A stretch of 64,000 bases of DNA from Vibrio gazogenes (GCF_002196515.1 NZ_CP018835.1:3348001-3412000), one strand, 5' to 3'; positions 36,177 through 45,764 are shown, counted from the first letter of the stretch. Translations and numbers: made by a program. Notes: generated by a model not told the origin, from the letters alone.

Positions 36177-37147
36177 AGCGTGGCAAGCAAGTTCATCGAA
36201 CTGTAGTAATCAAGTCTGAAAGAGTCGTTGCCCATCGCGAACACATGGCCTTGGCTGATGGCCGGCAGATGGGCAATGAACTTGTTATGTTTAACCTGCT
36301 TGATCAGCGAATTATCTGCGGCAAATAACAGCACCGAACGGCCGGTAATCGCATCGGCAAAGTTTTCTCCGTTAACCGGCACGATATCTTGGCGTTGGCC
36401 CATTTGATGGTTGTGCTTCAGTGCGTCAGGGAGCGGGCTCAGGGTAAAACCCAGCGCATTTAGTATTTGTCCCTGTGCTGAGTCTTTGGTCCAGAAGTTG
36501 CCGCCCCGATTGTCTCCGTAATAGACCAGCGCGGAGACCGGCTGCGGAGGCAGTGAAATTCGCGCTTTCAATGCCGTCAGTTCGGTATCAAATTTGGTGA
36601 TGGCGGACTCGGCTTGTTTTTCTCTGTCGGTGATCGAAGCCAGCAGACGCGCTAACGTTTGCCAGCTTTTGTCGTCGTAATTGATGACCAACGTCGGTGC
36701 GATGGTTGAAAACTGCCGATAGAGTTTGGCTGCTGAGTCTCCGCCGGTGGCAGACACAATAATCAGATCGGGTTTTTGTTTCGCGACTGCTTCGGCATTG
36801 GCGACGCCTTGATACAAAGGTTTGACCCCGCGTGTGTAGGCGACTTGGTTCCACTGATAAAAGAAACCGTTCTGGTCAGCCACGTGTGTGTTTGGGCGTG
36901 AGCCTCCCGAGGCAATTAGCGGTGCATCGATGGCGAGCAAGGTGCCGGTGATCGACACGCTGGTGGACACAATTCGTTTCGGTGGTTCGCTCAGCGTCAC
37001 TTTTCCGTAATGGCTGGTAATGGTTTTCGGCCAGCCTTGGGAAATCGTCAGGTCTGCCTCTGAGGCGGTCTCGGCTGTTTGGTCGTTGCATCCTGTAAGC
37101 AACATGGAAAATAAGATCCCCAAAAGGAGAAAAAATAAGCGAGGCAT
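36155..37147 (-). CDS. fepB: Periplasmic ferric siderophore-binding lipoprotein (FepB type)
   Basis: 330 residues from ATG 37147, chosen because it follows GGAGCTC and gives a proper lipoprotein signal with lipobox LLTGC (Cys20); an upstream in-frame ATG at 37219 gives a poor leader. The mature part is a class III periplasmic binding protein with PPKRIVSTSVSITGTLLAIDAP, AVAKQKPDLIIVSATG and a C-terminal FRLDYYSSMNLLATLGKTF. It hands ferric siderophore to FepD/G. It is divergent from entB across a gap with two Fur-box-like sites. Confidence 0.9.
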   Translation of the reverse strand: MPRLFFLLLGILFSMLLTGCNDQTAETASEADLTISQGWPKTITSHYGKVTLSEPPKRIVSTSVSITGTLLAIDAPLIASGGSRPNTHVADQNGFFYQWNQVAYTRGVKPLYQGVANAEAVAKQKPDLIIVSATGGDSAAKLYRQFSTIAPTLVINYDDKSWQTLARLLASITDREKQAESAITKFDTELTALKARISLPPQPVSALVYYGDNRGGNFWTKDSAQGQILNALGFTLSPLPDALKHNHQMGQRQDIVPVNGENFADAITGRSVLLFAADNSLIKQVKHNKFIAHLPAISQGHVFAMGNDSFRLDYYSSMNLLATLGKTFSR

Positions 37148-37243
37148 AACGAGCTCCGTGTCTGTCGAGCGCTGATCTGATGGGATTGAGAAACCATACA
37201 GTGACAACGCGTGAGTCAATAGTTACAGGGGGAATACTTTATT

Positions 37244-37262
37244 GCGAATGGCTATCATTATC
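37244..37262. promoter_or_regulatory. Fur-box-like site 1 between fepB and entB
   Basis: gcgaatggctatcattatc matches the inverse Fur consensus at 15 of 19 positions by hand alignment. It lies in the fepB-entB divergent gap, nearer fepB. Confidence 0.65.
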
Positions 37263-37296
37263 AATTGATTTTATGAAAGCAGCTGTTTATTATTGT

Positions 37297-37315
37297 GGAA
37301 ATGATAATTGTTAGC
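37297..37315. promoter_or_regulatory. Fur-box-like site 2 between fepB and entB
   Basis: ggaaatgataattgttagc fits the Fur consensus at 14 of 19 positions. With site 1 it forms a pair, as expected where two divergent promoters are iron-controlled. Confidence 0.65.
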
Positions 37316-37437
37316 ATTTGCGTGGTTGTCAGTGCTAATTGATATCGGTTTTTACTTCTGTTCGTGACTCTATATTTCGGAATCTGTGTTTCGCGAACAT
37401 GAGTCAGTCAGCAATTTTTTCAACAAGGATAATCGTC

Positions 37438-38337
37438 ATGGCAATTCCCAAGATAGCCGCATACCCCATTCCCACCAGTGATTCATTCCCCGAGAACAAG
37501 GTCAATTGGCAGTTAGATGCAAAAAGAGCTGTGCTGCTGATTCACGACATGCAGGATTACTTTATTAATTTCTTTGATAAAAAAGCTGAACCGGTTCCTG
37601 CGTTGATTCAACATATTCAGTTAATCAAACAGGCGGCAAGTACGGCGGGGATTCCGGTGGTGTATACGGCTCAGCCCGCGAATCAGGACCCGCAAGAGCG
37701 TGCGTTACTGACCGATTTTTGGGGAACCGGATTAACCCAAGATACTGCAATCATCACAGATGTCGCACCGCAAGATAACGATGTGACTTACACGAAGTGG
37801 CGCTATAGTGCATTTAAAAAGACCCCGCTGTTGGAATGGATGAACGACACGGGGCGCGACCAGTTGATCATTGTGGGTGTCTATGCCCATATCGGCGTAC
37901 TGTCTACAGCACTGGATGCCTTTATGCTCGATATTCAGCCCTTTGTGGTTGGTGATGCCGTTGCCGATTTTTCACTGGCGGATCATCAATATGCGTTGCA
38001 GTTTATTACGGGCAGAGCCGGCAGTGTTAAATCCACTCAGCGTGTGATTGAAGAAATTCAGCATAGTGCGCAATCTTTCACGCCCACGGCCCTCGATATG
38101 ATTGATCTCGAAACCATGCAACAAGACGTCGCGGAGATTTTAGATCTCGATATTGAAGAGATTGATGTTGATGAGAATCTGATGCTGCTTGGTCTGGATT
38201 CGATTCGCGCGATGAGCTTGTTTGAAAAATGGCGCAAACAAGGGGTTGATGTCACTTTCTCGGAGGTCATCCAGAAAGTGACGTTAAGAGCGTGGTGGCA
38301 AACGATGGAAGCGGCTCAAACGCGCGCAGTTGCCTGA
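37438..38337 (+). CDS. entB: Isochorismatase fused to aryl carrier protein (EntB/VabB type)
   Basis: 299 residues from ATG 37438 (AAGGA site); the open frame extends upstream without one. Residues 1-210 are isochorismatase ([16 protein letters not shown] near 32, [11 protein letters not shown], and [18 protein letters not shown]), converting isochorismate to 2,3-dihydro-2,3-dihydroxybenzoate. Residues about 220-290 are an aryl carrier domain with the phosphopantetheine site LGLDSIRAM (Ser255), which carries the activated DHB to the NRPS. It is single-gene, with its own terminator. Confidence 0.94.
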   Translation: MAIPKIAAYPIPTSDSFPENKVNWQLDAKRAVLLIHDMQDYFINFFDKKAEPVPALIQHIQLIKQAASTAGIPVVYTAQPANQDPQERALLTDFWGTGLTQDTAIITDVAPQDNDVTYTKWRYSAFKKTPLLEWMNDTGRDQLIIVGVYAHIGVLSTALDAFMLDIQPFVVGDAVADFSLADHQYALQFITGRAGSVKSTQRVIEEIQHSAQSFTPTALDMIDLETMQQDVAEILDLDIEEIDVDENLMLLGLDSIRAMSLFEKWRKQGVDVTFSEVIQKVTLRAWWQTMEAAQTRAVA

Positions 38338-38364
38338 TTGCGTTTGATATCAAACGATTCATAC

Positions 38365-38397
38365 AAAAAACCGATTTCACATGAAATCGGTTTTTTT
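38365..38397. terminator. Bidirectional terminator between entB and entE
   Basis: The perfect stem aaaaaaccgatttca / tgaaatcggtttttt serves both the plus-strand entB and the minus-strand entC-entE unit. Confidence 0.85.
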
Positions 38398-38400
38398 ACA

Positions 38401-40065
38401 TTAGCTGGCCGAGAACTGCTCTCTTAGTTGCTTCTTATTAATTTTACCGACCGGCGTTTTGGGTAAAACATCCATAAATTGGATTTGATCGGGGATTTTA
38501 TATTCCGCGAGGCCTTTACCATGCAAGAAACGCTTGAACACAATTGGTTTAATCGTTTTTGCCTGGTCGAAGTGCGTTTGATTGAGCACGATAATGGCGC
38601 AACTCCGCTCACCGAGAAACGCATCCTGAACCGCAATTAAGGCCGCATCGTGTACATCTGGGTGTTGCAGCAATACGTTTTCGACTTCTTCAGCGGCAAT
38701 TTTCTCACCACCACGGTTGATTTGATCTTTATCGCGCCCGGTGACAATGATATTGCCATCTTGGGTTAACTTGACTAAATCACCCGTCGAGTAAAAGCCC
38801 TCATGATTGAACGCTCGTCGGTTATGTTCCGCTGCCCGGTAGTAACCGCGAATGGTGTAGGGGCCGCGAGTGAGTAACTGGCCTTCCTGACCGGCAGGTA
38901 CCGGTTCTCCCTCTTCATTGACGACCAGCACTTCGTCATCGGGCGAAATCGGTCGTCCCTGAGTTGAAACGATAACGTCAATCGGATCATCCAATCGCGT
39001 GTAATTGACCAGACCTTCTGCCATGCCGAAGATTTGCTGCAATTGACAGTTCAATGTCTCTGGCAACTGTTGTGCCGCACTTTGGCTGAATTTGGCACCG
39101 CCGACCTGAACCAGTTTTAAGCTGGAGATATCCTCGCAGGCCGAAGGGGCGTATTGCATCCAGAGTAAGGCCAAAGGCGGAACCAGTGCGGATACGGTCG
39201 CTTTGTGGCGTTCGATCAAGCTAAATGCTGCTTTCGGGGATGAATCCTGACCTAAGATGACGCAGCCCCCGGAGAAGAATACCCCCAGTGAACCGGGAGA
39301 GCTCAGCGGGAAGTTATGGGCAACCGGCAGAACGCACAGATATTTGGTTTCCGGGCCAAACCGACAGATTTCAATGCTCCCGATCACGCTGTACACGTAG
39401 TCATTGTGCGTTCTTGGGATTAACTTTGGTGTGCCGGTTGTCCCGCCAGATAGCTGATAAAAAGCCACATCCGTTGCCCGACTGCCTTGTGCAGAATCAG
39501 CGTGTTGATCACAGGTGGGTTGGTCACTCGCATCCAAATAGAGGGCGCCGAGCGATTGAATCTCGGGATGAGCCGCAGTACCTGACGTGATAGCAAGTTT
39601 TACCGAAGGGCAAGTCTCAAGCAGTTGTAAGGCCTGTTTTTGAGTATCAAAACCGGTGATTTGGTCAGAAAAAATATAGGCTTTTGCCTCAGCGTGCTGA
39701 CAAAAATAGCTTAATTCCATATGACGATGGGCAGGCAGCGCGAGAACCGGTTTAATTCCTTGCATGGTTAAGGCAAAAAAGCAGAAGTAAAACTCAGCTT
39801 CATTGGCCATTTGCAGTACCACATTGTCACCTGCGTTGAGACCCAGAGAAACAAAGCCTTGTGCAAGCCGGACAATGTTCTGCCGCATTTGTTGATACGT
39901 ATATTGTTGATCCTGACACACAAGGGCGATGGCATCCGGTGACTGATCCACGGTTGCCGATAAGCAATCAAATAGAGTCCGGTCTTGCCAGTATCCTTGC
40001 TTGCGGTAGTGCTGCTCATATTCCGCTGGCCAAGGGGTAAAGTCTAACGGTGTTAAAGAAGTCAC
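38401..40065 (-). CDS. entE: 2,3-dihydroxybenzoate-AMP ligase (EntE/VabE type)
   Basis: 554 residues, adenylate-forming family. P-loop LSGGTTGTPKLIPRTHNDY near residue 200, A5 motif QIFGMAEGLVNYTRLDD near 343, YSTGDLV near 428 and GKINKKQL at the C-terminus. It activates DHB and loads it on the EntB carrier domain. The start is GTG at 40065 with aaggggc upstream, ten bases after the entC stop, so the two are one operon. Confidence 0.94.
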   Translation of the reverse strand: MTSLTPLDFTPWPAEYEQHYRKQGYWQDRTLFDCLSATVDQSPDAIALVCQDQQYTYQQMRQNIVRLAQGFVSLGLNAGDNVVLQMANEAEFYFCFFALTMQGIKPVLALPAHRHMELSYFCQHAEAKAYIFSDQITGFDTQKQALQLLETCPSVKLAITSGTAAHPEIQSLGALYLDASDQPTCDQHADSAQGSRATDVAFYQLSGGTTGTPKLIPRTHNDYVYSVIGSIEICRFGPETKYLCVLPVAHNFPLSSPGSLGVFFSGGCVILGQDSSPKAAFSLIERHKATVSALVPPLALLWMQYAPSACEDISSLKLVQVGGAKFSQSAAQQLPETLNCQLQQIFGMAEGLVNYTRLDDPIDVIVSTQGRPISPDDEVLVVNEEGEPVPAGQEGQLLTRGPYTIRGYYRAAEHNRRAFNHEGFYSTGDLVKLTQDGNIIVTGRDKDQINRGGEKIAAEEVENVLLQHPDVHDAALIAVQDAFLGERSCAIIVLNQTHFDQAKTIKPIVFKRFLHGKGLAEYKIPDQIQFMDVLPKTPVGKINKKQLREQFSAS

Positions 40066-40075
40066 GGTATGCCCC

Positions 40076-41257
40076 TTATGCTATCAGTCGGTCGTCAAGT
40101 TGAATGCCCGCAGCCTTTAAAATGGTGCCCATTTTCGCGCCGGTTTCTTCAAGCTCACTTTGCGGAGAAGATTCGTTAACAATGCCCGCACCGGCAAAAA
40201 TGCACATTTCGCGTTGGCCGACTTCAGCGCAACGAATCGTCACCACCCACTCACCGTTACCACGTGCATCACACCAGCCAATCATGCCACTGAAGTATCC
40301 GCGTTCAAACGTTTCGATCTGCTTGATGGCCTGATAAGCCGACTGTCTCGGGAAACCACAAACAGCGGGTGTCGGATGAAGTTCTGCGGCGATTTGCAGC
40401 GCGTTCACTTCCGGGTCAATCGCCTGACCTTCTAACACGGTTGACAGGTGCAGCATGGTTTCGGTTTCGATGACCGATGGCACCATCGGCGTAAAGAGAT
40501 TCCGGCAGTAACGACTCAGAACTTTTTCGACTTCTTCGACCACAAAGCTATGTTCATTCAGGTCTTTTTGGGTATCGAGTAACGAGGTATGCGAGCGCTG
40601 GTTGTCTGATGCATTGGCTGACTTGGGACGTGAGCCTGCAAGTGGGTTTGACATGACGTGTCCGCCTTTTTTGGCTAACAGTAACTCAGGGCTGGCGCCC
40701 ATCAGCTTGGCATTGTCTCCGATATCCGCAGCAAATGTGTAACCGCGCGCGTTGATGGAAAGCAGGTTTCTGAGCAGTGCGGTTTGATTAATGTTTTGAT
40801 CGGTTGCGATGCGCACAGAGCGGGAGAGGACCACTTTAGAAAGCTCTGTGGTATTGAATAGATTCAATAAGGTAGAGACGCCTTGTTTATAGTCATCACC
40901 GGTTGGCGGAGAAATAACCGTTGCTTTGTTGGGGCTAAGCGCGTCATTTTTATTCTCTCTGGCACTACTGGAGACATACAGTTTTTGAGGAATAAAAAAC
41001 TTCGTCGGGGTGTTTTCGTCAAACGGCACCGTGGCAAACAACACCGGATTATCATTGGCTGATGTTTTCGCCTGCTCAAGCATTTGATTGGCACGTTGGG
41101 CAAGCTCAGAAAAGGGGATGGCCTGATTGAACTGTTGTTCAATACCAACCCCCAGCATAGAGTTGTTTGGCGATGCAAAGAAAAAAGGCGCAGTTTCTAG
41201 TTCTTGGTTCAAGAGCTCTTGAGCCATTTTGGAGAATCCAACAACTTCGCGTTTCAT
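40076..41257 (-). CDS. entC: Isochorismate synthase (EntC/VabC type)
   Basis: 393 residues from ATG 41257, preceded by AAAGAGG; the upstream in-frame start at 41308 lacks such a site. Chorismate-binding fold with [45 protein letters not shown] and [21 protein letters not shown], all typical of isochorismate synthases. It makes isochorismate from chorismate, the first step toward DHB. Confidence 0.94.
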   Translation of the reverse strand: MKREVVGFSKMAQELLNQELETAPFFFASPNNSMLGVGIEQQFNQAIPFSELAQRANQMLEQAKTSANDNPVLFATVPFDENTPTKFFIPQKLYVSSSARENKNDALSPNKATVISPPTGDDYKQGVSTLLNLFNTTELSKVVLSRSVRIATDQNINQTALLRNLLSINARGYTFAADIGDNAKLMGASPELLLAKKGGHVMSNPLAGSRPKSANASDNQRSHTSLLDTQKDLNEHSFVVEEVEKVLSRYCRNLFTPMVPSVIETETMLHLSTVLEGQAIDPEVNALQIAAELHPTPAVCGFPRQSAYQAIKQIETFERGYFSGMIGWCDARGNGEWVVTIRCAEVGQREMCIFAGAGIVNESSPQSELEETGAKMGTILKAAGIQLDDRLIA

Positions 41258-41331
41258 AATTACCTCTTTCAAATTTGGTGACAAATAGTTGCCATTTGTT
41301 TCATACACAAAACATTGGTAGGATTATAGGT

Positions 41332-41350
41332 GAGAACGATTATCAATTTC
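41332..41350. promoter_or_regulatory. Fur-box-like site between entC and entA
   Basis: gagaacgattatcaatttc matches the inverse Fur consensus at 15 of 19 positions by hand alignment. It lies between the divergent entC-entE and entA genes. Confidence 0.65.
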
Positions 41351-41419
41351 AAATGGTAATTCATCTTGTTTATAGATTGGTAATTGTTATGGTCGTGAAT
41401 CGCAACAGGAGATGTTGAG

Positions 41420-42193
41420 TTGAAGCAAAAGAACGAAACGGTATTGCTCACCGGAGCAAGTCAGGGGATTGGATATGCGGTATTGGAACGGCTGTTGGTT
41501 GAGGGGTACAAGGTCGTCGCAACCGATCGATGCATCGACGCCCTTGAAACAAAATTGGATGATTTTAAACGGACGTATGGTGATCAGCTCGATTATTACG
41601 CCATCGACCTGCTTGATCCCCGGTTAGCACAGCAGGTCGCGCAGCTTTGCCGTGAATATCAGTTCGATCATTTTGTCAGTTGTGCCGGAGTATTAAGCAT
41701 CGGAAATGTCCACTCAATGGCTGCTGAAGACATCAAGCAAATGTTTGACATTAATACCTTCGGTGCTTTGACCATGATTCAACAAGTCGCCGAGGGCATG
41801 AAACACCGTCAATCGGGGAGTATCGTAGTGATTGGTTCGAATTCGGCCAATACACCAAGATTGAATATTGGTGCCTATGCTGCATCAAAATCCGCTTTAC
41901 ATATGTTGGTGAAGTGTTGTGCCCTGGAGTTGGCGGAATACGGTATTCGTTGCAATATCGTCAGCCCGGGCTCAACCAGAACAGAGATGCAGACGCAGCT
42001 TTGGCATGACGACTATGGTGAACAACAAGTGATTGAAGGCAATCTTGAACAATATCGTCTGGGTATTCCGTTAAGTCGGATCGCTGAACCGGCTGATATT
42101 GCAAAGAGTGTGCTTTTTCTGCTGTCTGACGCGGCCAGTCAAATCACCATGCATGATCTGCGGGTCGATGGGGGCGCCACGCTGGATAACTAG
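41420..42193 (+). CDS. entA: 2,3-dihydro-2,3-dihydroxybenzoate dehydrogenase (EntA/VabA type)
   Basis: 257-residue short-chain dehydrogenase with the NAD-binding TGASQGIGYAV near residue 12, NNAG equivalent SCAGVLS near 92, and catalytic Ser and YAASK (Tyr near 153). It oxidises dihydro-DHB to DHB. The start is TTG, eight bases after aggag; no usable ATG lies nearby. It is transcribed away from entC. Confidence 0.93.
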   Translation: MKQKNETVLLTGASQGIGYAVLERLLVEGYKVVATDRCIDALETKLDDFKRTYGDQLDYYAIDLLDPRLAQQVAQLCREYQFDHFVSCAGVLSIGNVHSMAAEDIKQMFDINTFGALTMIQQVAEGMKHRQSGSIVVIGSNSANTPRLNIGAYAASKSALHMLVKCCALELAEYGIRCNIVSPGSTRTEMQTQLWHDDYGEQQVIEGNLEQYRLGIPLSRIAEPADIAKSVLFLLSDAASQITMHDLRVDGGATLDN

Positions 42194-42232
42194 CCCGGTC
42201 CCGAACGGGATCATTGAGATACATCAATACTA

Positions 42233-42298
42233 ATCACCACCGCTTTTGTCGGTGGTGATTGATTGTCAGTGGTGATTGACTGTCGGTGACGATGCGAG
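42233..42298 (+). terminator. entA terminator followed by a 17-bp tandem repeat
   Basis: The hairpin aatcaccaccg / cggtggtgatt (42233-42261) is followed by two more degenerate copies of gtcggtggtgattgatt up to about 42298. The repeated right arm could form alternative hairpins with the single left arm. Confidence 0.55.
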
Positions 42299-42371
42299 GC
42301 CGGATAGGCAGCAGCACTTTTGGGGCCAATCAAACCGGTGCGATTGGCTCCCAAGTGGGTTGTAACCCGCA

Positions 42372-43397
42372 TCACCGCGCGGTACTGGCTCTGCGTTTGA
42401 GTTTATATTTGAGGGGAGGTGACGCCAATACGTCGTCACCTTTGATCGCATGTATCAGCTTTTCAGCGGCTTTGGTTCCCATCGCCTCATAATCAAACTC
42501 CGCACAGGTCAGGCTTGGGTAGGCGTGTTCTCCCATTGATGAGCCCTCAAGACACATAATCGCGACATCTTTCGGCACTTTGAGCATGCGGCGATGACAC
42601 TCAAATAACGCCCCAATCGCAATATCTTCATGACTACAGACGAATGCATCCAAGGTTGAATCGCGTAACAGTAGTTTCGCAAGCCCTTCAGCGCCTAACT
42701 GAGAAGAGGGGGCATCCGGTGTGGTTAAGAAATGATCGGGGGTTAAATAACTATCGATCATCGCACTTTGCCAGCCATGGAGCTGATGTTGCAACGTGAA
42801 ATGATCCCCTCGCGCACCGATGAAACCAATATGTTGAAAGCCTTGTTCGATAAGATGCTTGGTACACGTTTTGCCCACATCGAAGTAATCAAAGCCGATA
42901 TTTAAGTAGTTTGCTTTTGAGCATTGCTCTGCGATCTCTAACACAACGGTATTGGTGGATTTCAGTAGCTGGTGGGTTCGCTGGGTATGCGCCTGACCGA
43001 ACAGGACGACACCTGCCGGGCGACTTTCCAGAAATGTGGAGACCAGCTTTTCTTCCTGAGTGATGGAATAGTCACTGTAGCCAATGAGTAACTGATAGCC
43101 CGCTTTATTGAGAGTGTGTTGAAACTTCGGTAGGAAAACGGCACAAGCTTTCTCAAACAGTGACGGAATGACCAGAGCAATTGCGTGGCTGTTTGCCGAT
43201 GCCAGTGTCCCGGCGGCTTTATTGGGGATATAACCAAGCTCATCAACAACTTGCTGAATTTTTTCTCTGAGATGCTCGGAGACTAAATCCGGTGTTCTTA
43301 ATGCCCGTGATACCGTCATTGTGCCGACACCGGCTTTTTGGGCGACATCAGCCAATGTGACGTTACCAGTACTTCTTCGTTTACGCGGTCTGCTCAT
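42372..43397 (-). CDS. LacI/GntR-type transcriptional repressor
   Basis: 341 residues. N-terminal LacI helix-turn-helix (TLADVAQKAGVGTMTVSRALRTP, residues 14-36) and hinge helix (NKAAGTLAS), then a periplasmic-binding-protein-like effector domain (SHAIALVIPSLFEKACAVF onward). The pattern most resembles GntR-type regulators of sugar-acid genes. It is divergent from a PTS operon with twin palindromes between them, so it very likely represses that operon and itself. A basic tail (KYKLKRRAS) ends the protein. Confidence 0.9.
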   Translation of the reverse strand: MSRPRKRRSTGNVTLADVAQKAGVGTMTVSRALRTPDLVSEHLREKIQQVVDELGYIPNKAAGTLASANSHAIALVIPSLFEKACAVFLPKFQHTLNKAGYQLLIGYSDYSITQEEKLVSTFLESRPAGVVLFGQAHTQRTHQLLKSTNTVVLEIAEQCSKANYLNIGFDYFDVGKTCTKHLIEQGFQHIGFIGARGDHFTLQHQLHGWQSAMIDSYLTPDHFLTTPDAPSSQLGAEGLAKLLLRDSTLDAFVCSHEDIAIGALFECHRRMLKVPKDVAIMCLEGSSMGEHAYPSLTCAEFDYEAMGTKAAEKLIHAIKGDDVLASPPLKYKLKRRASTAR

Positions 43398-43535
43398 CTT
43401 TTCAATTTTACGTGATAGGTTTACTACGCTGATATGTTACCACAGCATATTGATGATCGGTTCGATACTAACGTATCCGCGTTCTGGTTCAATGGCTTCA
43501 ACCGAAAGGCATGTGCAAAGTTTTACATGCATCAC

Positions 43536-43572
43536 ACAAATGATAGCGCTATCAGATAGCGCTATCATTTGT
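43536..43572. promoter_or_regulatory. Twin palindromic operator for the LacI-type regulator
   Basis: Two perfect 12-bp palindromes gatagcgctatc (43542-43553 and 43555-43566) sit one base apart inside a larger 37-bp inverted repeat with 18-bp arms. CG-centred symmetric sites of this type are LacI-family operators. The site lies 139 bp before the regulator start and 74 bp before the EIIA start. Confidence 0.8.
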
Positions 43573-43645
43573 GATCTGTTTAAGATTTTTCTGGCACATT
43601 GTTCTGTAAAGTGTCACTAAATCACACGACAGAGTGGACATAAAC

Positions 43646-44089
43646 ATGCTACGTGAACTGATAACCCCGGATGTGGTTCGTATTCATGCGGATGCGACCG
43701 ACTGGAAAGATGCAATTGAAAAATCTTGTGCCGCGCTGATTGAAAATCATGCCATAGAACCCGGCTACGTTGATGCGATTTGTCGCTCTCATGAATCGAT
43801 CGGCCCTTATTACGTGGTGGGTCCGGGCATGGCAATGCCTCATGCCCGCCCGGAGGATGGCGTCAACCGTTTAGCTCTTGCGGTGACGGTCATCCGGCAA
43901 GGGGTGAATTTTAATGCTGATGAAAATGACCCGATCAAGATGCTGGTGACATTAGCCGCGACGGATAGTAACAGCCATATTGAAGCGATAGCGCAGTTAG
44001 CCGAATTATTTATGAATGAAGCGCACGTACAACAGATATGTAATGCGCAAAGCCCAGACGATGTGCTGGCAGTGATTCACCAATATTAA
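43646..44089 (+). CDS. Ascorbate-type PTS EIIA component
   Basis: 147 residues from ATG 43646. Fructose/mannitol-like EIIA fold with the phosphorylated histidine in GMAMPHARPEDG near residue 68. It passes phosphate from HPr to the EIIB encoded next. It resembles UlaC/SgaA. A GTG four codons upstream is an alternative start. Confidence 0.9.
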   Translation: MLRELITPDVVRIHADATDWKDAIEKSCAALIENHAIEPGYVDAICRSHESIGPYYVVGPGMAMPHARPEDGVNRLALAVTVIRQGVNFNADENDPIKMLVTLAATDSNSHIEAIAQLAELFMNEAHVQQICNAQSPDDVLAVIHQY

Positions 44090-44130
44090 CTTTGTACCTC
44101 CTTACATGACTGAAAAATAAAAAGGTTTGA

Positions 44131-44421
44131 ATGATGAAAATTATAGTGGTTTGCGGTAATGGTCTCGGCACCAGCCTGATGATGGAAATGAGTATTAAAG
44201 CGATTGTGAAAGAGCTCAATGTTGATGCGGCTGTTGATCATGTTGATCTCGGCTCAGCAAAAGGAACCGATTGTGACATCTTTGTCGGCACGAACGATAT
44301 CGCCGAGCAGCTCAATACATTGGCGGTCGAGCCACGGATTGTTGCACTGGATAATATGGTCGATAAAGCGGCGATGAAAGCGCGTTTGTCTCAAGCTTTG
44401 CAAGAGCTGGGTTACCTGTAA
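44131..44421 (+). CDS. Ascorbate-type PTS EIIB component
   Basis: 96 residues. N-terminal lactose/ascorbate EIIB motif IIVVCGNGLGTSLMM with the phosphocysteine near residue 8, as in UlaB. Two ATG codons in tandem (44131 and 44134) are both possible starts. It is in an operon with EIIA (41 bp upstream) and EIIC (10 bp downstream). Confidence 0.92.
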   Translation: MMKIIVVCGNGLGTSLMMEMSIKAIVKELNVDAAVDHVDLGSAKGTDCDIFVGTNDIAEQLNTLAVEPRIVALDNMVDKAAMKARLSQALQELGYL

Positions 44422-44431
44422 GGAGAGAGAG

Positions 44432-45688
44432 ATGGAATTCTTTAATTTCTTAATGAATGACGTTCTGTCAGAGCCTTCGGTGTTGGTCGGTTTGATTGCT
44501 TTGATTGGTCTGATCGCACAGAAGAAATCGGTGACCGAATGTATCAAAGGGACGGTAAAAACAATACTGGGTTTTATTATCTTGGGAGCAGGAGCCGGCC
44601 TGGTTGTGAACTCACTCGGTGACTTTGCCACCATTTTTCAACACGCTTTTGGCATTACCGGTGTTGTGCCCAATAATGAAGCGATCGTCTCGATCGCACA
44701 GAAATCCTTTGGCCGCGAAATGGCAATGATTATGTTCTTTGCGATGCTGGTGAATATTTTGATTGCGCGGTTTACACCATGGAAATTTATCTTTTTGACC
44801 GGGCATCATACCCTGTTTATGTCGATGATGGTGGCCGCGATTCTTGCCAGTAGTGGGATGACCGGTGTGCCGCTGATTGCTTTAGGATCGATTGTGGTTG
44901 GCTGTGTGATGGTGTTCTTCCCGGCGATTGCTCACCGCTACATGAAACAGGTGACCGGTTCTGACGATGTGGCGATTGGTCACTTTTCGACACTTTCTTA
45001 TGTACTCGCTGGGTTTATCGGCAGCAAACTGGGTAATAAAGCCCACTCCACTGAAGATATGAATGTTCCCAAAAGCTTACTTTTTTTACGCGATACGCCC
45101 GTTGCTATCTCGTTCACCATGGGGATCATTTTCATCATCACTTGTCTGTTCGCCGGCGGTGACTATGTCCGTGAGGTCAGTGGCGGTAAACACTGGTTTA
45201 TGTTTGCCTTAATCCAGTCCATCTCCTTTGCCGGTGGGGTATATGTCATCTTGCAAGGGGTACGGATGATTATCGCTGAAATCGTCCCGGCGTTTAAAGG
45301 TATCTCCGATAAGCTGGTGCCGAATGCAAAACCCGCATTGGATTGTCCGGTCGTCTTTCCTTATGCACCGAACGCGGTATTGGTCGGTTTCCTGTCGAGT
45401 TTTGCCGCAGGTTTAGTCGGGATGCTACTGCTTTACATGATGAATTTAACCATCATCATTCCCGGTGTGGTGCCGCACTTTTTCGTCGGGGCTGCCGCTG
45501 GTGTCTTCGGCAACGCAACCGGCGGACGACGCGGTGCGATCTTAGGCGCGTTCGCACAAGGGCTGCTGATCACCTTCCTGCCGGTCTTCCTGCTACCTGT
45601 ACTGGGTGATTTAGGCTTTGCCAATACCACATTCAGTGATTCTGACTTCGGAGTCATCGGGATTTTACTTGGCTTGATTGTGCGCTAA
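44432..45688 (+). CDS. Ascorbate-type PTS EIIC permease (UlaA family)
   Basis: 418 residues with about eleven membrane segments. UlaA/SgaT-family landmarks are AQKKSVTECIKGTVKTILGFIILGAGAG, FTPWKFIFLTGHHTLFMSMM and a C-terminal FFVGAAAGVFGNATGGRRGAILGAF. It transports and phosphorylates its sugar or sugar acid with EIIA and EIIB. None of the UlaD/E/F/G catabolic enzymes is nearby, so L-ascorbate is not a safe substrate call. Confidence 0.9.
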   Translation: MEFFNFLMNDVLSEPSVLVGLIALIGLIAQKKSVTECIKGTVKTILGFIILGAGAGLVVNSLGDFATIFQHAFGITGVVPNNEAIVSIAQKSFGREMAMIMFFAMLVNILIARFTPWKFIFLTGHHTLFMSMMVAAILASSGMTGVPLIALGSIVVGCVMVFFPAIAHRYMKQVTGSDDVAIGHFSTLSYVLAGFIGSKLGNKAHSTEDMNVPKSLLFLRDTPVAISFTMGIIFIITCLFAGGDYVREVSGGKHWFMFALIQSISFAGGVYVILQGVRMIIAEIVPAFKGISDKLVPNAKPALDCPVVFPYAPNAVLVGFLSSFAAGLVGMLLLYMMNLTIIIPGVVPHFFVGAAAGVFGNATGGRRGAILGAFAQGLLITFLPVFLLPVLGDLGFANTTFSDSDFGVIGILLGLIVR

Positions 45689-45725
45689 TTGTTTGTTTGC
45701 AAAATCAAGGTCTCACTTGTGGGTC

Positions 45726-45764
45726 ATGCCAGTCAGTTAAGCTGACTGGCATCTGTTTTTTTTG
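45726..45764 (+). terminator. Terminator of the PTS operon
   Basis: The perfect 11-bp stem atgccagtcag / ctgactggcat is followed by ctgttttttttt. Confidence 0.85.

Noticed and set aside
42372..45688. Naming the PTS ulaABC with L-ascorbate as substrate
   Set aside because: The catabolic ula enzymes are absent and the regulator is LacI/GntR type rather than UlaR (DeoR family).
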